Source: Nymphaea colorata (taxonomy: Eukaryota; Streptophyta; Magnoliopsida; Nymphaeales; Nymphaeaceae). From it: 64,000 nucleotides of DNA. The stretch lies in the NCBI RefSeq assembly GCF_008831285.2, contig NC_045142.1, positions 15,193,354 to 15,257,353 of the forward strand, written 5' to 3'. The translations under genes were made by a program, and so were the position numbers. The notes beneath the pieces were generated by a model. The model was given only the letters and a program-made list of their open reading frames with translations. It had not been told where the DNA came from and searched no databases. Within the stretch, counting starts at the first letter, position 1; each line of letters opens with the position of its first letter. Shown here piece after piece: positions 1-10,429 of the stretch.

Positions 1-1200
1 CTACCATCTGTAAGTTTTACATGACGAGGCTGAGGTAATGAGTGTAGCACAGTAAACATAGAAGGTCTACTACAAAAGTGTCTCGATGCTCCTGAATCAA
101 TAATCCAAGTAGTACCTGTATCATGTGGGACAGTATCAACAGACATAGTACTGTCTATCATGACTGTAGAGGCCGACGGCTGAATAGATCTGTGTGCTAG
201 GAAGTCCTCATACTCTGACTTGTTGATACTCACAGTCACTGTCTCAGGGTGAGAAGGAGATAAAGACCCATCTACAACTGATGAAGCTGCCTGAATAGAC
301 CCAATATGAGACTGTAAAAAATTCTTGCCCTGCTTAGATGCAACATTTCTTCCTAGGGATGCAGGCGAAGGACGATCATGTTTATCTCAACATCTGTCTT
401 CTAAATGTCCTATTTTCCTACAATAGGTGCACTGAAATCTCCCCGGACCTGCTCCTGACCCTCGACCTATGCCTCTCCCCCTGAATGAACTGCGTCCACG
501 ACCTCCTGAGGCTACCAAGGCAGAGGCATGGATATCACTAGATGACTGAGAAAGGGTCACAACAAGACGACTGAGTCTGTTGTAGGCTTCAGCTAAGTCA
601 GGGATTTCTGCTCCAGTCAGCATCTAAGCCTTTGCTACTGCATATTCAGGGGAGAGGCCCTGTAGAAACTTCGCAACCATAGACTGTTTACCATGAGTCT
701 TATGACATGTTGGACATGGGAGACGTAATGCTTTAAGTCGTTCATGGATGGACTTGAGGGAAGCAAAGTATTGAGCAAGACTTTGGTCACTCTGTTGCAA
801 ATTAAGTAATTCCTCCTCCACCTGCAATATCTTGCTAACATTCTTGTCATTTGAGTAAGTTTGTTTCAAGAAATCCCACATTTGTTTGGCCGAGGTATAG
901 TATGCAATAGTTGATGCAATCTGTGGTTGCACACTATTCATGATCCACGACATGACAATATTATTATCTCCCTTCCATGAACCATATTTTTCCACTCTTT
1001 TCAACAGGCTCATTTTCTTCTATAACATGCTTATGCTCCTTCTGATGTCCAATCACAGACATCATAAACACATGAGACCAAATCTCATAGTTAGATCCAT
1101 CTAGCTTTACAGTAGAACCATAAGAGAATGGATTTCCTCCACTCTTAACCTCATGACAAAAGTCAATTTTGGGATTTTCTGCCATCATAAATTTGTCCAC
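1..1200 (-). pseudogene. Copia gag and protease start (broken)
   Basis: The N-terminal gag segment (964-1200) contains KLDGSNYEIWSHVFMMSVIG, typical of the Copia gag head. The UBN2-type gag core follows at 624-1013 (MWDFLKQTYSNDKNVSKILQ). A CCHC zinc knuckle (CTYCRKIGHLEDRC) lies near 390-431. The frame then continues to the window edge and includes the aspartic protease motif WIIDSGASRHF near 80-110. Three lesions are visible: a frameshift where the head meets the core (about 970-1013), a TAG at 624-626, and a TGA at 387-389 just after the knuckle. This was one polyprotein, now unable to be read through. The assignment rests on motif order, and the family is clear. Confidence 0.85.
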
Positions 1201-1380
1201 AAGAGATCAACCACCACCAGCAAGAGAATATATATATATATATCTATTGAGAAAGAGACTGATCAACAAGAACAAACGTCCCTGGCAACGTTAGATGCGC
1301 AGCAACGACCAAACTGCTGTCCAACAGTTGACAGCAACCCCACGACAAAGAAAACAGCAAACGGAAGACAAAAAATGCTG

Positions 1381-1483
1381 CTAACAGCAAGCCCACAACT
1401 GAAAACGAATCCCCACTGCTTGTATTATTTGCTAACAGCAAGCCCACAACTGAAAACGAATCTCCACTGCTTGTATTATTTGC
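1381..1483. repeat. 51-bp tandem duplication in Copia leader
   Basis: Two near-identical copies start with CTAACAGCAAGCCCACAACT at 1381 and 1432. They sit between the primer-binding site and gag of the edge Copia element. The period is 17 codons, so reading frames stay open through it. Confidence 0.85.
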
Positions 1484-1719
1484 TTCGACCAACAACTTGT
1501 CTATTTATGCATCTAACGCTGCTGTACCACAGATTATCTTTCACAAATCATGAAAAACGACAGCAGATAAAACAGTCAACATAAACTGCCACAGAAATCC
1601 TAGAGAGCAGTCCTCCACTTGGCTGCTTTGATCATAGAACATATCAAACCATAAGTGATTAATCAGCGCAGACTCCCACACAGCTGCGATAATATATATA
1701 CTTCTGAAAATCCATGGCT

Positions 1720-1759
1720 GGAGTCTATTCACGCATAACTCCTAGCGTGAATAGACTCC
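1720..1759. repeat. Perfect 15-bp inverted repeat in Copia leader
   Basis: GGAGTCTATTCACGC (1720-1734) is followed after 10 nt by its exact reverse complement (1745-1759). It lies in the untranslated leader between primer-binding site and gag, where retroelement RNAs can carry packaging or dimerisation hairpins. That role is only a guess. Confidence 0.85.
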
Positions 1760-1922
1760 TCCACACTGTTCCGTTGCTGGAAATCAGTCAACTAGAACAG
1801 GCGAGAGGTGAAGGAGAAAGAGATGGAGGAAGGGGAAGGAGATGGAGGAGGTGGAAGAGATAAAGCCTGAAAGGAGAAGGAGGGTCGCCGGCTGTTTGCT
1901 TCACGTCGCCAGTCACGTCCGA

Positions 1923-1935
1923 GGCTCTGATACCA
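1923..1935 (-). other. Copia primer-binding site (initiator tRNA-Met type)
   Basis: On the minus strand this reads TGGTATCAGAGCC immediately after the LTR terminus CAACA. This is the usual Copia primer-binding sequence, complementary to the 3' end of initiator tRNA-Met. It fixes the element's orientation and the inner LTR edge. Confidence 0.85.
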
Positions 1936-2244
1936 TGTTGCAGCCTTGAGACTTGGAGAGAGAGAGAAAGCGTTGAAGACGTGAGAGTTGGGGAGATAAA
2001 ACGTAATCTATTCACTAACCCTAATCTCTATTATAAAGAGATTAGGGTATAAAGGAGATTTACAAAGTACATCAATCTAAATAAAAGAAAATATTAAAGA
2101 GATCTTATAACTCTTTAATATTACAAAGAACCACCTAGAAACATAAACTCCTTTAATTTCAACAAAGCTTATATGAAGCAACATAGTTTCCTTCCACAAC
2201 CTTGGATTCCTCCATAAAAAATGTCTTCAATCTTCTATTTGACA
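1936..2244 (-). repeat. 5' LTR of the edge Copia element
   Basis: On the minus strand the LTR ends in GGCTGCAACA next to the primer-binding site; its start is taken as TGTCAAATAG at 2244. It contains two strong inverted repeats: 2018-2029 with 2037-2048 (12-bp arms, 7-nt loop) and 2090-2101 with 2111-2122 (12-bp arms, 9-nt loop). The inner edge is firm. The outer edge is tentative because no second LTR is in the window. Confidence 0.6.
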
Positions 2245-2340
2245 ATCTTCAAAAATGATGAGGACAGCAAAATATCTTTGATCTGCTTTGAGAGTCAATG
2301 AATCAACAAGAAATTCTTCCTTTACTGTGACAAGAATTTC

Positions 2341-2460
2341 ATCAAACGGTTGGTGAGGGCTCCAAATTTAAAGCTGAAATTCTTGCTTCACTGTCGCAAG
2401 AATGTCATCAAACGGTTGGTGAGGACCCCAAATTTGAAGCTGCCAGTGAACAGAAAAATG
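2341..2460. repeat. 66-bp tandem duplication in older Copia leader
   Basis: The block ATCAAACGGTTGGTGAGG begins at 2341 and again at 2407. The flanking GCTCCAAATTTAAAGCTG / ACCCCAAATTTGAAGCTG is also repeated. It lies in the leader after the primer-binding site of the older element. Confidence 0.75.
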
Positions 2461-2653
2461 CTGCCACTAGTTTCTAATTTCTGTAACTTCAGCAATTCCC
2501 AGCAGAAAAGAGGCTTATTGCCAGCAGATTATGGTCAGCACTGATGCAAGGGAAACATCAAACAATTGTAGCGCACTTCATCCACCAAGCAGCAACCAGT
2601 CTTCAAGTTGAGAGCAGCAACCAGGATCAGCACTAACCAGGTCTCTGATACCA

Positions 2654-3062
2654 TGTAAACGAGGCTGATAACAGCCAAAAATATCTCTGAATGAGGCTGG
2701 TAAACAGCCAAACAATTTTCAATGAAAAAACTGCTAAGTTCAGAATAGAAAGCTGAACTGAATTGAATGAGAATTTCATTTAATATCAGTAAAACATACT
2801 GTTTAGTACATTGTATTTACTAATGGGATTTTCCCTTTATTTATAGACAAAAAAACCATATGAATAAATAAAAGGGTTCAAAGAGAGCTAACCGTTGGCT
2901 GGCTCCCATTAGCTAGCTCGAATCTGGTCAAACTACAAAAATGTCCAGATTGAAAAAATAAATATAAAAATAAATTGAAAAGAGAGAAAAACATTAAAAA
3001 TGCAGACTTAACCTATATACAAGCACATATATCAGAATTATACATATAGAACCATAATTGCA
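2654..3062 (-). repeat. Copia LTR, same family as solo LTR at 46.7 kb
   Basis: The inner edge is set by a primer-binding site (TGGTATCAGAGAC on the minus strand, 2641-2653). The outer edge is chosen by homology with the solo LTR at 46668-47058, whose ends are fixed by a target duplication. About 409 bp long. Confidence 0.6.
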
Positions 3063-4385
3063 CATGTATAAAACATATACGGGTATGGTTAAATATGTAC
3101 AAATGCATAAACACAACATATGTACATGTGTTTACATAGTTCCTGACACACAACATCCTCTGCTACTTGTGATACATGTTCGTTTTCATGTATATCACAT
3201 CTTCCCTATTCAGCACAGTCAGCAGACCTGCATTTTTTTTTGTTTCATGCACCTCCCATCTTCTCTTGTCACATATAGTCCATACTCCTGTGTTAGACTA
3301 ATCTTGTGCAAAGATCTGCCTAGCAGCAGGTCTGGCAGGACAACACTGGGCCTGTTGGCTTTCATACTGTAATTCATGCTCCTGTATAGTATATATTTAT
3401 CTTGTAAATGCATCGTTTTGTATCTAGATAGGTGGCATGTCATCATTTTATCTTTACTTTTGCTTTTCATATCAACCATGTTGATGCCCCATTTTCTTGT
3501 GTATGAGATGCATTTTCTCATGATGTATGTACAATATTCTGAGCCATGCAGATGGTAGCCTGCTTGTTTTGAGGGTTAGTTCTGATCTTCATGGCAAAAT
3601 GTCTTTTCAACACGTGGAACGAGGGTTGCACACAAGAACCAGCCGATTCAGTATCTCCTTCTCTTTTGTTACTTGATTCCCAAACTTTAGGATATGTATC
3701 ATTTTTATTAGGGCATCAGATTCTATACTTGCTCCGGTGGAAGATTAGTTCTCTCTGGCCCTAGTTTGCATCAATAAATGTCTCAAAAGTCAGTCTGGTC
3801 CTGGGGGTGATTCTCAGGTCCTTGGTCTTGACAACCTTCATGTGCTGCACATCAGCAGTCATTTTTGCACAGAAGATCTAAACCCATAGTATCTTTTTTG
3901 TGTGGTATGACCTTTATACACTTTGCATTCGAATGCCTATTTTGTGCATAGGATTGTCACATGGGTACTACTGTAGAGGCAGCGTACCCATACTGGTCGG
4001 GAAAGACACTGGTATTAGTACTGATATGGTCCCCGGCATGGCCTGGGTACTGGTCAAACTGTACCAGATACAATACCTCGGACCGTATCCTTCCGATTTA
4101 GGATTCGGTCAAAGTTGATTGTGCCCTTTCCTGTTCAAAATTTACAGTTTCAGTTTTTTTTCTTTTTACATCATTTATACTCGGTAACAGTGAACACATA
4201 TAGAGCTGCATTTCAAATAATGAATGTTATTAATGTAAGTTATAGAACTCTACATCAGAGTTTAACACTAATATATTTTGGATTTTCAGTATGTTATTTT
4301 CATATTTTGTTCAACAGTTTCTTCTTAGAATCTATAAATTTTGAATCATGAATGTGTTAGTTTGTTTGTTTGAATTCTTATTTTT

Positions 4386-4387
<2 letters not shown>

Positions 4388-4451
<64 letters not shown>
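4388..4451. repeat. (TA)n microsatellite
   Basis: About 32 uninterrupted TA units. A poly-T-rich stretch with AAAAACG and CACGTTTTTT words follows, like the material around the 7960-8108 foldback. Confidence 0.95.
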
Positions 4452-4452
<1 letters not shown>

Positions 4453-4797
4453 CATAGTCATAGAAAACATGTTTTTTTCACTTTTTTTTCACATAATTTA
4501 AATGGCCATTTAAAACTTAAAGAAAAACGCATTTTTTTGAAAAAAAACGTTAAAAACAAAAAAACACGTTTTTTCATTTCTTTTCAATTTTTTAATGCCA
4601 AACAGTTTTTTTTTCATTTTTTATTTTTTATTTATTGCAAATCTAGTTATCTTGTGATGTTTGTGTTACTAGTTTCTCACTTATTTTATTTCCCCCCATT
4701 TAAGTTTTTTAAAATTTTAAAAAATTTACCGTATTTTTCTTTTATACCCGAGAAGAACCTCACTGTTTAAAACTTCGAGATGTTATTTCTGACCATG

Positions 4798-4798
<1 letters not shown>

Positions 4799-4835
<37 letters not shown>

Positions 4836-4837
4836 CC
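4799..4837. repeat. (TA)(CA)n(TA) microsatellite
   Basis: A short TA run, about 13 CA units and another TA run. Confidence 0.9.
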
Positions 4838-5243
4838 ATACCCTTATATTCAAGTTTTTTGAAAATAATCCGAACCTGTACCCGTAGTGGCACCTATACC
4901 CTTACCTATGTAACCTTGGTGCAGAGTGCCTACCTCCCAAAACCTCATGAACTTGTTGTATTATGACTCCTACACCATGGCTGTTAGTATCCTCGGTACT
5001 TAGTTGCAGAAAGTCATTTCTATGCACTTGCCCTCTATCCATCCGGATACACAAAGTCTGTTTACATCCTCTTGTTTTCAAATTGTTTACTGTATTTTCT
5101 TTTCTTCATAAGTTGTTCACTTGAATGTTCTCTTTCAAATGGTAGCTCCTTTCATTTATCAAGGCACAATCCTATTCTTGGACACTAGGCTAAGATATGT
5201 AATGCCTTGATTCTTGCGGGATATATTTTTAAAGTGATGTCAT

Positions 5244-5657
5244 TATCTTATGCACACACTACTCATAAGATTTTGAAAAGCATTATTGGTTTCTTCCTTA
5301 TAGATCTTTATAACACTTATGATTAATTGGAAGTGGTGTGAGTGAGAAACGTAAGATCGAGATTCATTTCAAGATAGCAGTGTAAGGAGGACAGGTGATC
5401 TTGAGAATTTCACAAATAGTCTTCCTTGCTTTTGTCGTAAATTATGTTTTTATCTTATGCACACACTACTCATAAGATTTTGAAAAGCATTATTGGTTTC
5501 TTCCTTATAGATCTTTATAACACTTATGATTAATTGGAAGTGGTGTGAGTGAGAAACGTAAGATCGAGATTCATTTCAAGATAAAAGTGTAAGGAGGACA
5601 GGTGATCTTGAGAATTTCACAAATAATCTTCCTTGCTTTTGTTGTAAATTATGTTTA
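5244..5657. repeat. 207-bp tandem duplication
   Basis: The block starting TATCTTATGCACACACTACT occurs at 5244 and again at 5451. The two 207-bp copies differ at only a few positions (for example AGATAGCAG versus AGATAAAAG). It lies in the inferred TGD4 intron and has no coding potential I can recognise. Confidence 0.95.
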
Positions 5658-6449
5658 AGCGGTCCCTTCTTGCGCCATTCTGTTGCAGCAGACATGATAT
5701 CTTATATAATTGTTATATGAATGCTTGGTTGTCTTAATTGTTCTTTCTATTTGAGTAAAATGTGCAACCAATGCCTCAAAACAAAATAAGGTTCTACACC
5801 TCTTCAATTTGGTTACCCTTCTCAATGTGCCAGAATGACTGATCCTCGTATGACTTAGGAAGTCCATTTCCTAGAATTCCGTAGTTTGAAATGTAGGTGA
5901 TTTAAACTTTTCACATACTTTGTCGGTGCTGATGAAGGAAAGAACTTTTGGCTTTTGGGGGCAACCCTATGACCAATTGTTCACCTCCTGCATTCGTGGA
6001 AAAATCTGGGCACAATTGACATTGTTTTGCTACATATTGCACATTATGATCTGCATATGACTCCCAATTGTGCGTGTGCAGCTATGTATGTCCTACTTTT
6101 TATTTTTGTGTGAAACTCGTGTATGTCCATTGAAGCTCTGTCATACTTACCCCTCTGTGTAGTCATTTCACTTCCTGTAACACTTTTTATGACATGCTTA
6201 ATGATGTAGCAGGTTAATGTGCTTACATAAAATTGGTGAACACGGTACACAAACGTGCACCCACAACCGCACATAAATACCCACATATGCACTTAATTAA
6301 GGTTATTTATAATATTTATTAAGAAAAACAACTTATTAGTTGAAGAGTACAATACTTTCTCTTACCAAATTTCAACTTTTTCTTGAATTTTACTGGCTAC
6401 TTTTTGCAATTGCTACTTGAACAGGACATAATTCTTTGGCTAAATGCAG

Positions 6450-6804
6450 TTTCCACTACACAATTTACTGCTGGAGATGACGTGGCCGAAACTTTTCATT
6501 GATAAGGCTGGAACTTACTGGGAAGTGCCCATGTCAATGGCTGTTGACATTGCTTCGGTTCCTTCTGATTCTGGTTTAAGTTATCATTTGTGTGTGGATC
6601 ATGCAAGTGGACTTCCCAAGCAACATGGTGGGGTTGAGGTCTGCAGCATGCCTCCTGGTTTCCCGTTCTTGTCATGCATAAAAGCTGCATGTTCATTTAA
6701 GAGGAATGTTGATATTTGGAGAAAAAAAGACGGAAAACTGAAAATGATCCAGCCATATGATGTATTTCTGACTGAGCCCCATATTGAGGCATCTGCAAGA
6801 ATTG
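6450..6804 (+). CDS. TGD4: TGD4 internal exon (lipid transfer protein, chloroplast envelope)
   Basis: TGD4 (TRIGALACTOSYLDIACYLGLYCEROL 4) is a beta-barrel protein of the chloroplast outer envelope. It binds phosphatidic acid and is needed for ER-to-plastid lipid transport with the TGD1-2-3 complex. This exon encodes TWPKLFIDKAGTYWEVP and DIASVPSDSGLSYHLCVDHA, which match the family's central region (WPELFID..G.YWDVP..., SDSG..Y...). An in-frame stop at 6441-6443 means translation cannot enter from upstream without splicing; the CAG at 6447-6449 is the fitting acceptor. The donor is GT at 6805, leaving phase 1. The next exon follows 11.4 kb later. The roughly 180 N-terminal residues were not found and are probably left of the window. 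The exon is free of stops. Confidence 0.85.
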
Positions 6805-7603
6805 GTAATGGTTGCTTTCTTGAGAATATTTAGTTTCTATTTTTTACAATTGGCAATTGCAATGTAATGTTGGCAAGAGCAGCAACAAACTGTTTTACAT
6901 TTCAAACATTGGCAACCAAAACCTTCTTTGGAATTCTAAATGAGTTTATTTGGAAAAAGCATCAAAAGTTTAATCTAGAATCTAAAGCTCTAACCGTACA
7001 AAGAAGAAGTTTTAAAAAATAAAAAATTCATTTTAGATTTAACAGTGTCCGAAATCATCAACCATTTTAGCCTGTGAATAACTTGAATATCTGCAATTGT
7101 CAGAATAACCCTTCCAATATGCATCTCTAGATTAGAGTTTTTTATTAGTGCAAGATAACTATCCCATAATATATATGTCCTACTCTGACTAGCGGTAAGT
7201 CTATATTTACTTATGGAGACCCAAAGGTTGCTTCAATATAGTCACTTTTGAAGGGTGCCTATTTACCATTTTGTGATTTCATAGTGACGTGAAATTTAAA
7301 AAAGCAAAGGGCACTGTAATTGTGGTTTAGTTGATGATCAAGCATGTTCTTGTACTCTCTGCTAAATTAATGCTCTTGTTCAATAGCTGCTTGTTAATGT
7401 GTTCTTAGCTAAGCTTAATGCCAGTTATCACTTGTGTATGATTTTCTAATTTTGCATTAGAGATGATATTTTTACTTCATGCGCAGGATGTTTCCTTTAT
7501 GCTTCTCCCATAGGTGTAGTGCACATTTTATTGTATAAGCTAGAGGCTGGCTTTTCTATTCATTTGATCACTTTTCATCTTATATCCTTGAGAGCTATGT
7601 GCA

Positions 7604-7604
7604 T

Positions 7605-7642
<38 letters not shown>
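7604..7642. repeat. (TA)n(CA)n microsatellite
   Basis: TA units are followed directly by CA units. Confidence 0.9.
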
Positions 7643-7959
7643 TATCGTTGTCATGAATATTTTTTTCGGCATAAAATGGCGAATTTTTTCTTGGATACGC
7701 CAAAGTTGTTTTTCACGGGAAAATCTCGACAAATTTTAAAAAAGCTAAAAAACTAAAAATAAAATGTGAAATATAAATTTGGTAATTAAAAAAATGAAAA
7801 AAAATTGAAAAAATGCCAAAAAACAAAAAAAAGGAAAAAATACAAAAAACATGAAAAACAAAAAAAAGCAAAACCAGGGGAATAAAATGTTTTTTTTTTC
7901 TTGCTTTGTCATTTTGACGTTTTTTTTCAAAAAATGGGATTTTTCCTCTTTTTTTACAG

Positions 7960-8009
7960 CTGACTTGTTTTTAACATTTTTCTCTCTTTTTTTTTCAAAG
8001 TAAAACGTG

Positions 8010-8057
<48 letters not shown>

Positions 8058-8108
8058 CACGTTTTACTTTGAAAAAAAAATGAGAGAAAAATGTTAAAAA
8101 CGAGTCAG
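7960..8108. repeat. Long foldback with (TA)n loop
   Basis: The left arm begins CTGACTTGTTTTTAACATTT. The right arm, read in reverse complement, begins CTGACTCGTTTTTAACATTT. Both continue through TCTCTC, a T9 run and CAAAGTAAAACGTGTTATA into a central TA run. Arms of about 50 bp before the TA core differ by one substitution and one indel. It looks like a foldback MITE or a hairpin-forming repeat. Similar T-rich words occur near 4480-4760, 8330-8620 and 41195-41560. Confidence 0.85.
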
Positions 8109-8811
8109 TGTCACAGATATTGTGTCACAGATATTGTGAGATTTTCAAAAGACTCACTATATTTACAAAAAAAATCAGGAGAAAAGTCATGACTCACGAG
8201 ATTTCAAAAATCTTACCAAAACGAAAAGCTCTTGATTTTTTCACAACTTTTTTACGATTTTGTTCTGAGATTTTAATATTTTTTAATTTGTGGAATTTTT
8301 ATGGTTTTTATGTTTTTTTCTAATTTTTTATAAATTGTTGAGATTTTTCCAAGAACAACTTTGCCGAAAAGTACCTGAAACGAACCTCACTGTTTTCTCG
8401 AGAACGATTGTGGCAATATATATAGATGTGTGTGTGTGTGCGAAAAATGTAAAATTTCAAAAACATCACGATTGATGCTTGTGTGTCAAAGCAGAAAAAC
8501 AGAAACTATGATTTCTTCAGAATTTTATAATTTTATATTTTTTAAAAAATTTTCAGAGATTTTCCCAAGAAAAGCAACTTTGCTGAAAATTGTCTGAGAA
8601 AAACCTTGTCATCTACCTGAGAAGAATATTTGTGACTCTGCTTGTAGACAGTGAGGAAGAAAAAGTATGGCTGAGTGTTATAAAATAATGAAAGGCTTGG
8701 AAGACTGGATGTCTTCACTTTTAAATGGTATAGATATATAATTACTAGTGCTAATCTTGCAACTTTTAAATTATCACATGAAGCTTAGGCATATCTCATA
8801 TAAGTAATGAC

Positions 8812-10149
8812 CTATGTCACATGGGTGTGGATACGGTATGGGTACGGGTTCAGACATGGTAAATTTTGAAAATTGTGGGTACACGGGTACCACAAATTTT
8901 TATATTCTAAAAAAAAAAACTTAATAATTCACTCGTATAATCTCATAAGAAAGTCTCAACCTAAACATTGTTTATCATAAGAACACTATTATTATTAAAC
9001 ATGAATTTGTAGTAGGTTGGAAGGCTCCTTTTCCTTTGTTCGCCATACTACATGTCTACATTAGAAATAATAAAAAATGCAAAACAAAAAACATATAATG
9101 AACAAAAAATAAGAATATGTCAATAAGTTACCAAACATGCAGAAAAATGGAATTGGAACTCCAAATATCACTTGCATCTTTTAAACTAAAAAATTTCACA
9201 CTGGTCATCTAGCATACTAGCTCTTGAACAAACAACAATAGCCTTCTCGACGGGAAAATGAGCATTTCTAATGGCTCTCCGGGAAGCAAGTATCAATCTC
9301 ACACTAGAACAATAAAGAATTCAATATTTGTGCCACTGCCAACGAGGTTCATAGAGTTATTTTTCAACTTCAAGGAAGAGATAAGTATAACATTCAAAAA
9401 AATTAAGACAGCAAGGAAAAACAAAACTTTGAATGACGCTGCAGAAGCAACCGAGTAGGTTGGCTCTAGCCTAACATCAAGTGTTTGAAATTGGGTCTTA
9501 TTAGTAACAATAAAAAAGAGTTTCAGAAATGGAGCATGGGATAAATAAGAGGTCTCTTTTCATAGGTAAGAAGTTTACAGTAACAATAAAAAAGAGTTTC
9601 AGACATGGAGCATGGGAGAAAGAGGTCTCCTTTCATAAGTAAGAAGTTTACAACTAGAGACCATAGGCTTCCGCTCAAAATGGAAACAACATCAGTTGAC
9701 AAAGTTTGCTCCACCTCCATTGCTGTAATTAGTTGAACTAGCAACAAAAGTGTCACGGCGGTTTTGCACGTAAAATCAATCAAAATATGAAACAAAAACA
9801 TCCCCAAATCAAAAAAAAAAAAAACCCAGATCAAGAAAATGAAACCCTAAGTTGTAATATTGAAAAAAAAAAAAACACTTGGCTGCTGCCGAACACCACT
9901 GGACGTTGCTGTGGGTGGCCGGACATCGTCATTGTCACTAGTCATCGCTGCAGAAGAGATCTGCTGCAGAGAACGCGGGTGAGTCGAGCTCTGCTGTAGT
10001 AGAGCTCAACTTCTTTTCATGAAATAAAAAACGAACAAAATTTTTGGTTTGGACCGGATCCAACCCTTACCCAAAGCTTCTGCCATACCCGCTTCTGCGT
10101 ACCTGCGTACCGGAGCGGGTACGTGGGGGCAAATCCCCGTGTCACATAG
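8812..10149. mobile_element. hAT-like non-autonomous element, 1.34 kb, 8-bp TSD
   Basis: The left end is CTATGTCACATGGG. The right end, in reverse complement, is CTATGTGACACGGG (12 of 14 identical). Perfect 8-bp direct repeats GTAATGAC flank it at 8804-8811 and 10150-10157. Both subterminal regions are rich in GGTACG / GGGTACGG words. An 8-bp duplication is the hAT hallmark, but I see no transposase domain inside, so it is probably non-autonomous. It contains a 76-bp tandem duplication at 9503-9655. The same family recurs at 45643-46544 and 51518-51818. Confidence 0.85.
9503..9655. repeat. 76-bp tandem duplication inside hAT-like element
   Basis: AGTAACAATAAAAAAGAGTT starts at 9503 and again at 9579. 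The copies also share GGAGCATGGG and AAGAAGTTTACA with small differences. Confidence 0.85.
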
Positions 10150-10429
10150 GTAATGACCATGAAAGATGCAGCTCATAAGTGAAATTTAGAACAAAGAATC
10201 ATGAGTATGCAACAAGGTGATAAAAAATTATCATGAAGCTCTGATCCACCTATGGGGTGAGTTGGCTTTATCTAAAGTTAAATATCAATGCTAATCCTAA
10301 AGTTCTCAAGAAAAACAATTTTAGGAGTTGAAATTTTACAAATTTGTCAACATTTGGGGCCCAAATTTGTTAAGTAAGAACCTCTATTGAGGTTGTAAAA
10401 GAATACTTTGAAACTGAAGATGATGGTCT

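Larger units (their letters stand above)
1..2244 (-). mobile_element. Copia LTR retrotransposon, 5' part, cut by window edge
   Basis: A minus-strand Ty1/Copia element. Read on the minus strand it runs from a 5' LTR (1936-2244) to a primer-binding site (1923-1935), a leader with a 51-bp tandem duplication, gag with a CCHC knuckle, and the start of the protease at the window edge. Integrase, RT and the other LTR would lie left of base 1. The reading frame carries two stops and a frameshift, so this copy is defective. It lies upstream of the TGD4 exons, probably in an upstream intron. The outer LTR end (2244) is inferred from a TG...CA terminus only. Confidence 0.85.
2245..3062 (-). mobile_element. 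Older Copia remnant: LTR, PBS and leader
   Basis: A second minus-strand Copia element lies directly outside the first. Its LTR is at 2654-3062, its primer-binding site at 2641-2653 and its leader at 2245-2640. The rest is either displaced left by the insertion of the edge element or lost. Its LTR is of the same family as the solo LTR at 46668-47058: both begin TG(A/T)AAACG, share the GCTAACCGTTGGC/ACTAGCCGTTGGG region and have similar length. The nesting order is inferred. Confidence 0.65.
3063..6449. other. Probable upstream intron of TGD4, no exon recognised
   Basis: I looked for the missing N-terminal TGD4 exons on the + strand here and saw no matching coding stretch. The region is AT-rich. 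It holds microsatellites, a 207-bp tandem duplication, and fragments near 3949-4095 and 4833-4913 that resemble the CTATGTCACA hAT-like family (GTCACATGGGTAC, CCTGTACCCGTAGTGG). The short open frames inside are unconvincing. Confidence 0.5.

Noticed and set aside
3900-4118. Possible TGD4 upstream exon
   Set aside because: The translation does not resemble the TGD4 N-terminal region, and the sequence instead resembles hAT-like GGGTAC repeats.
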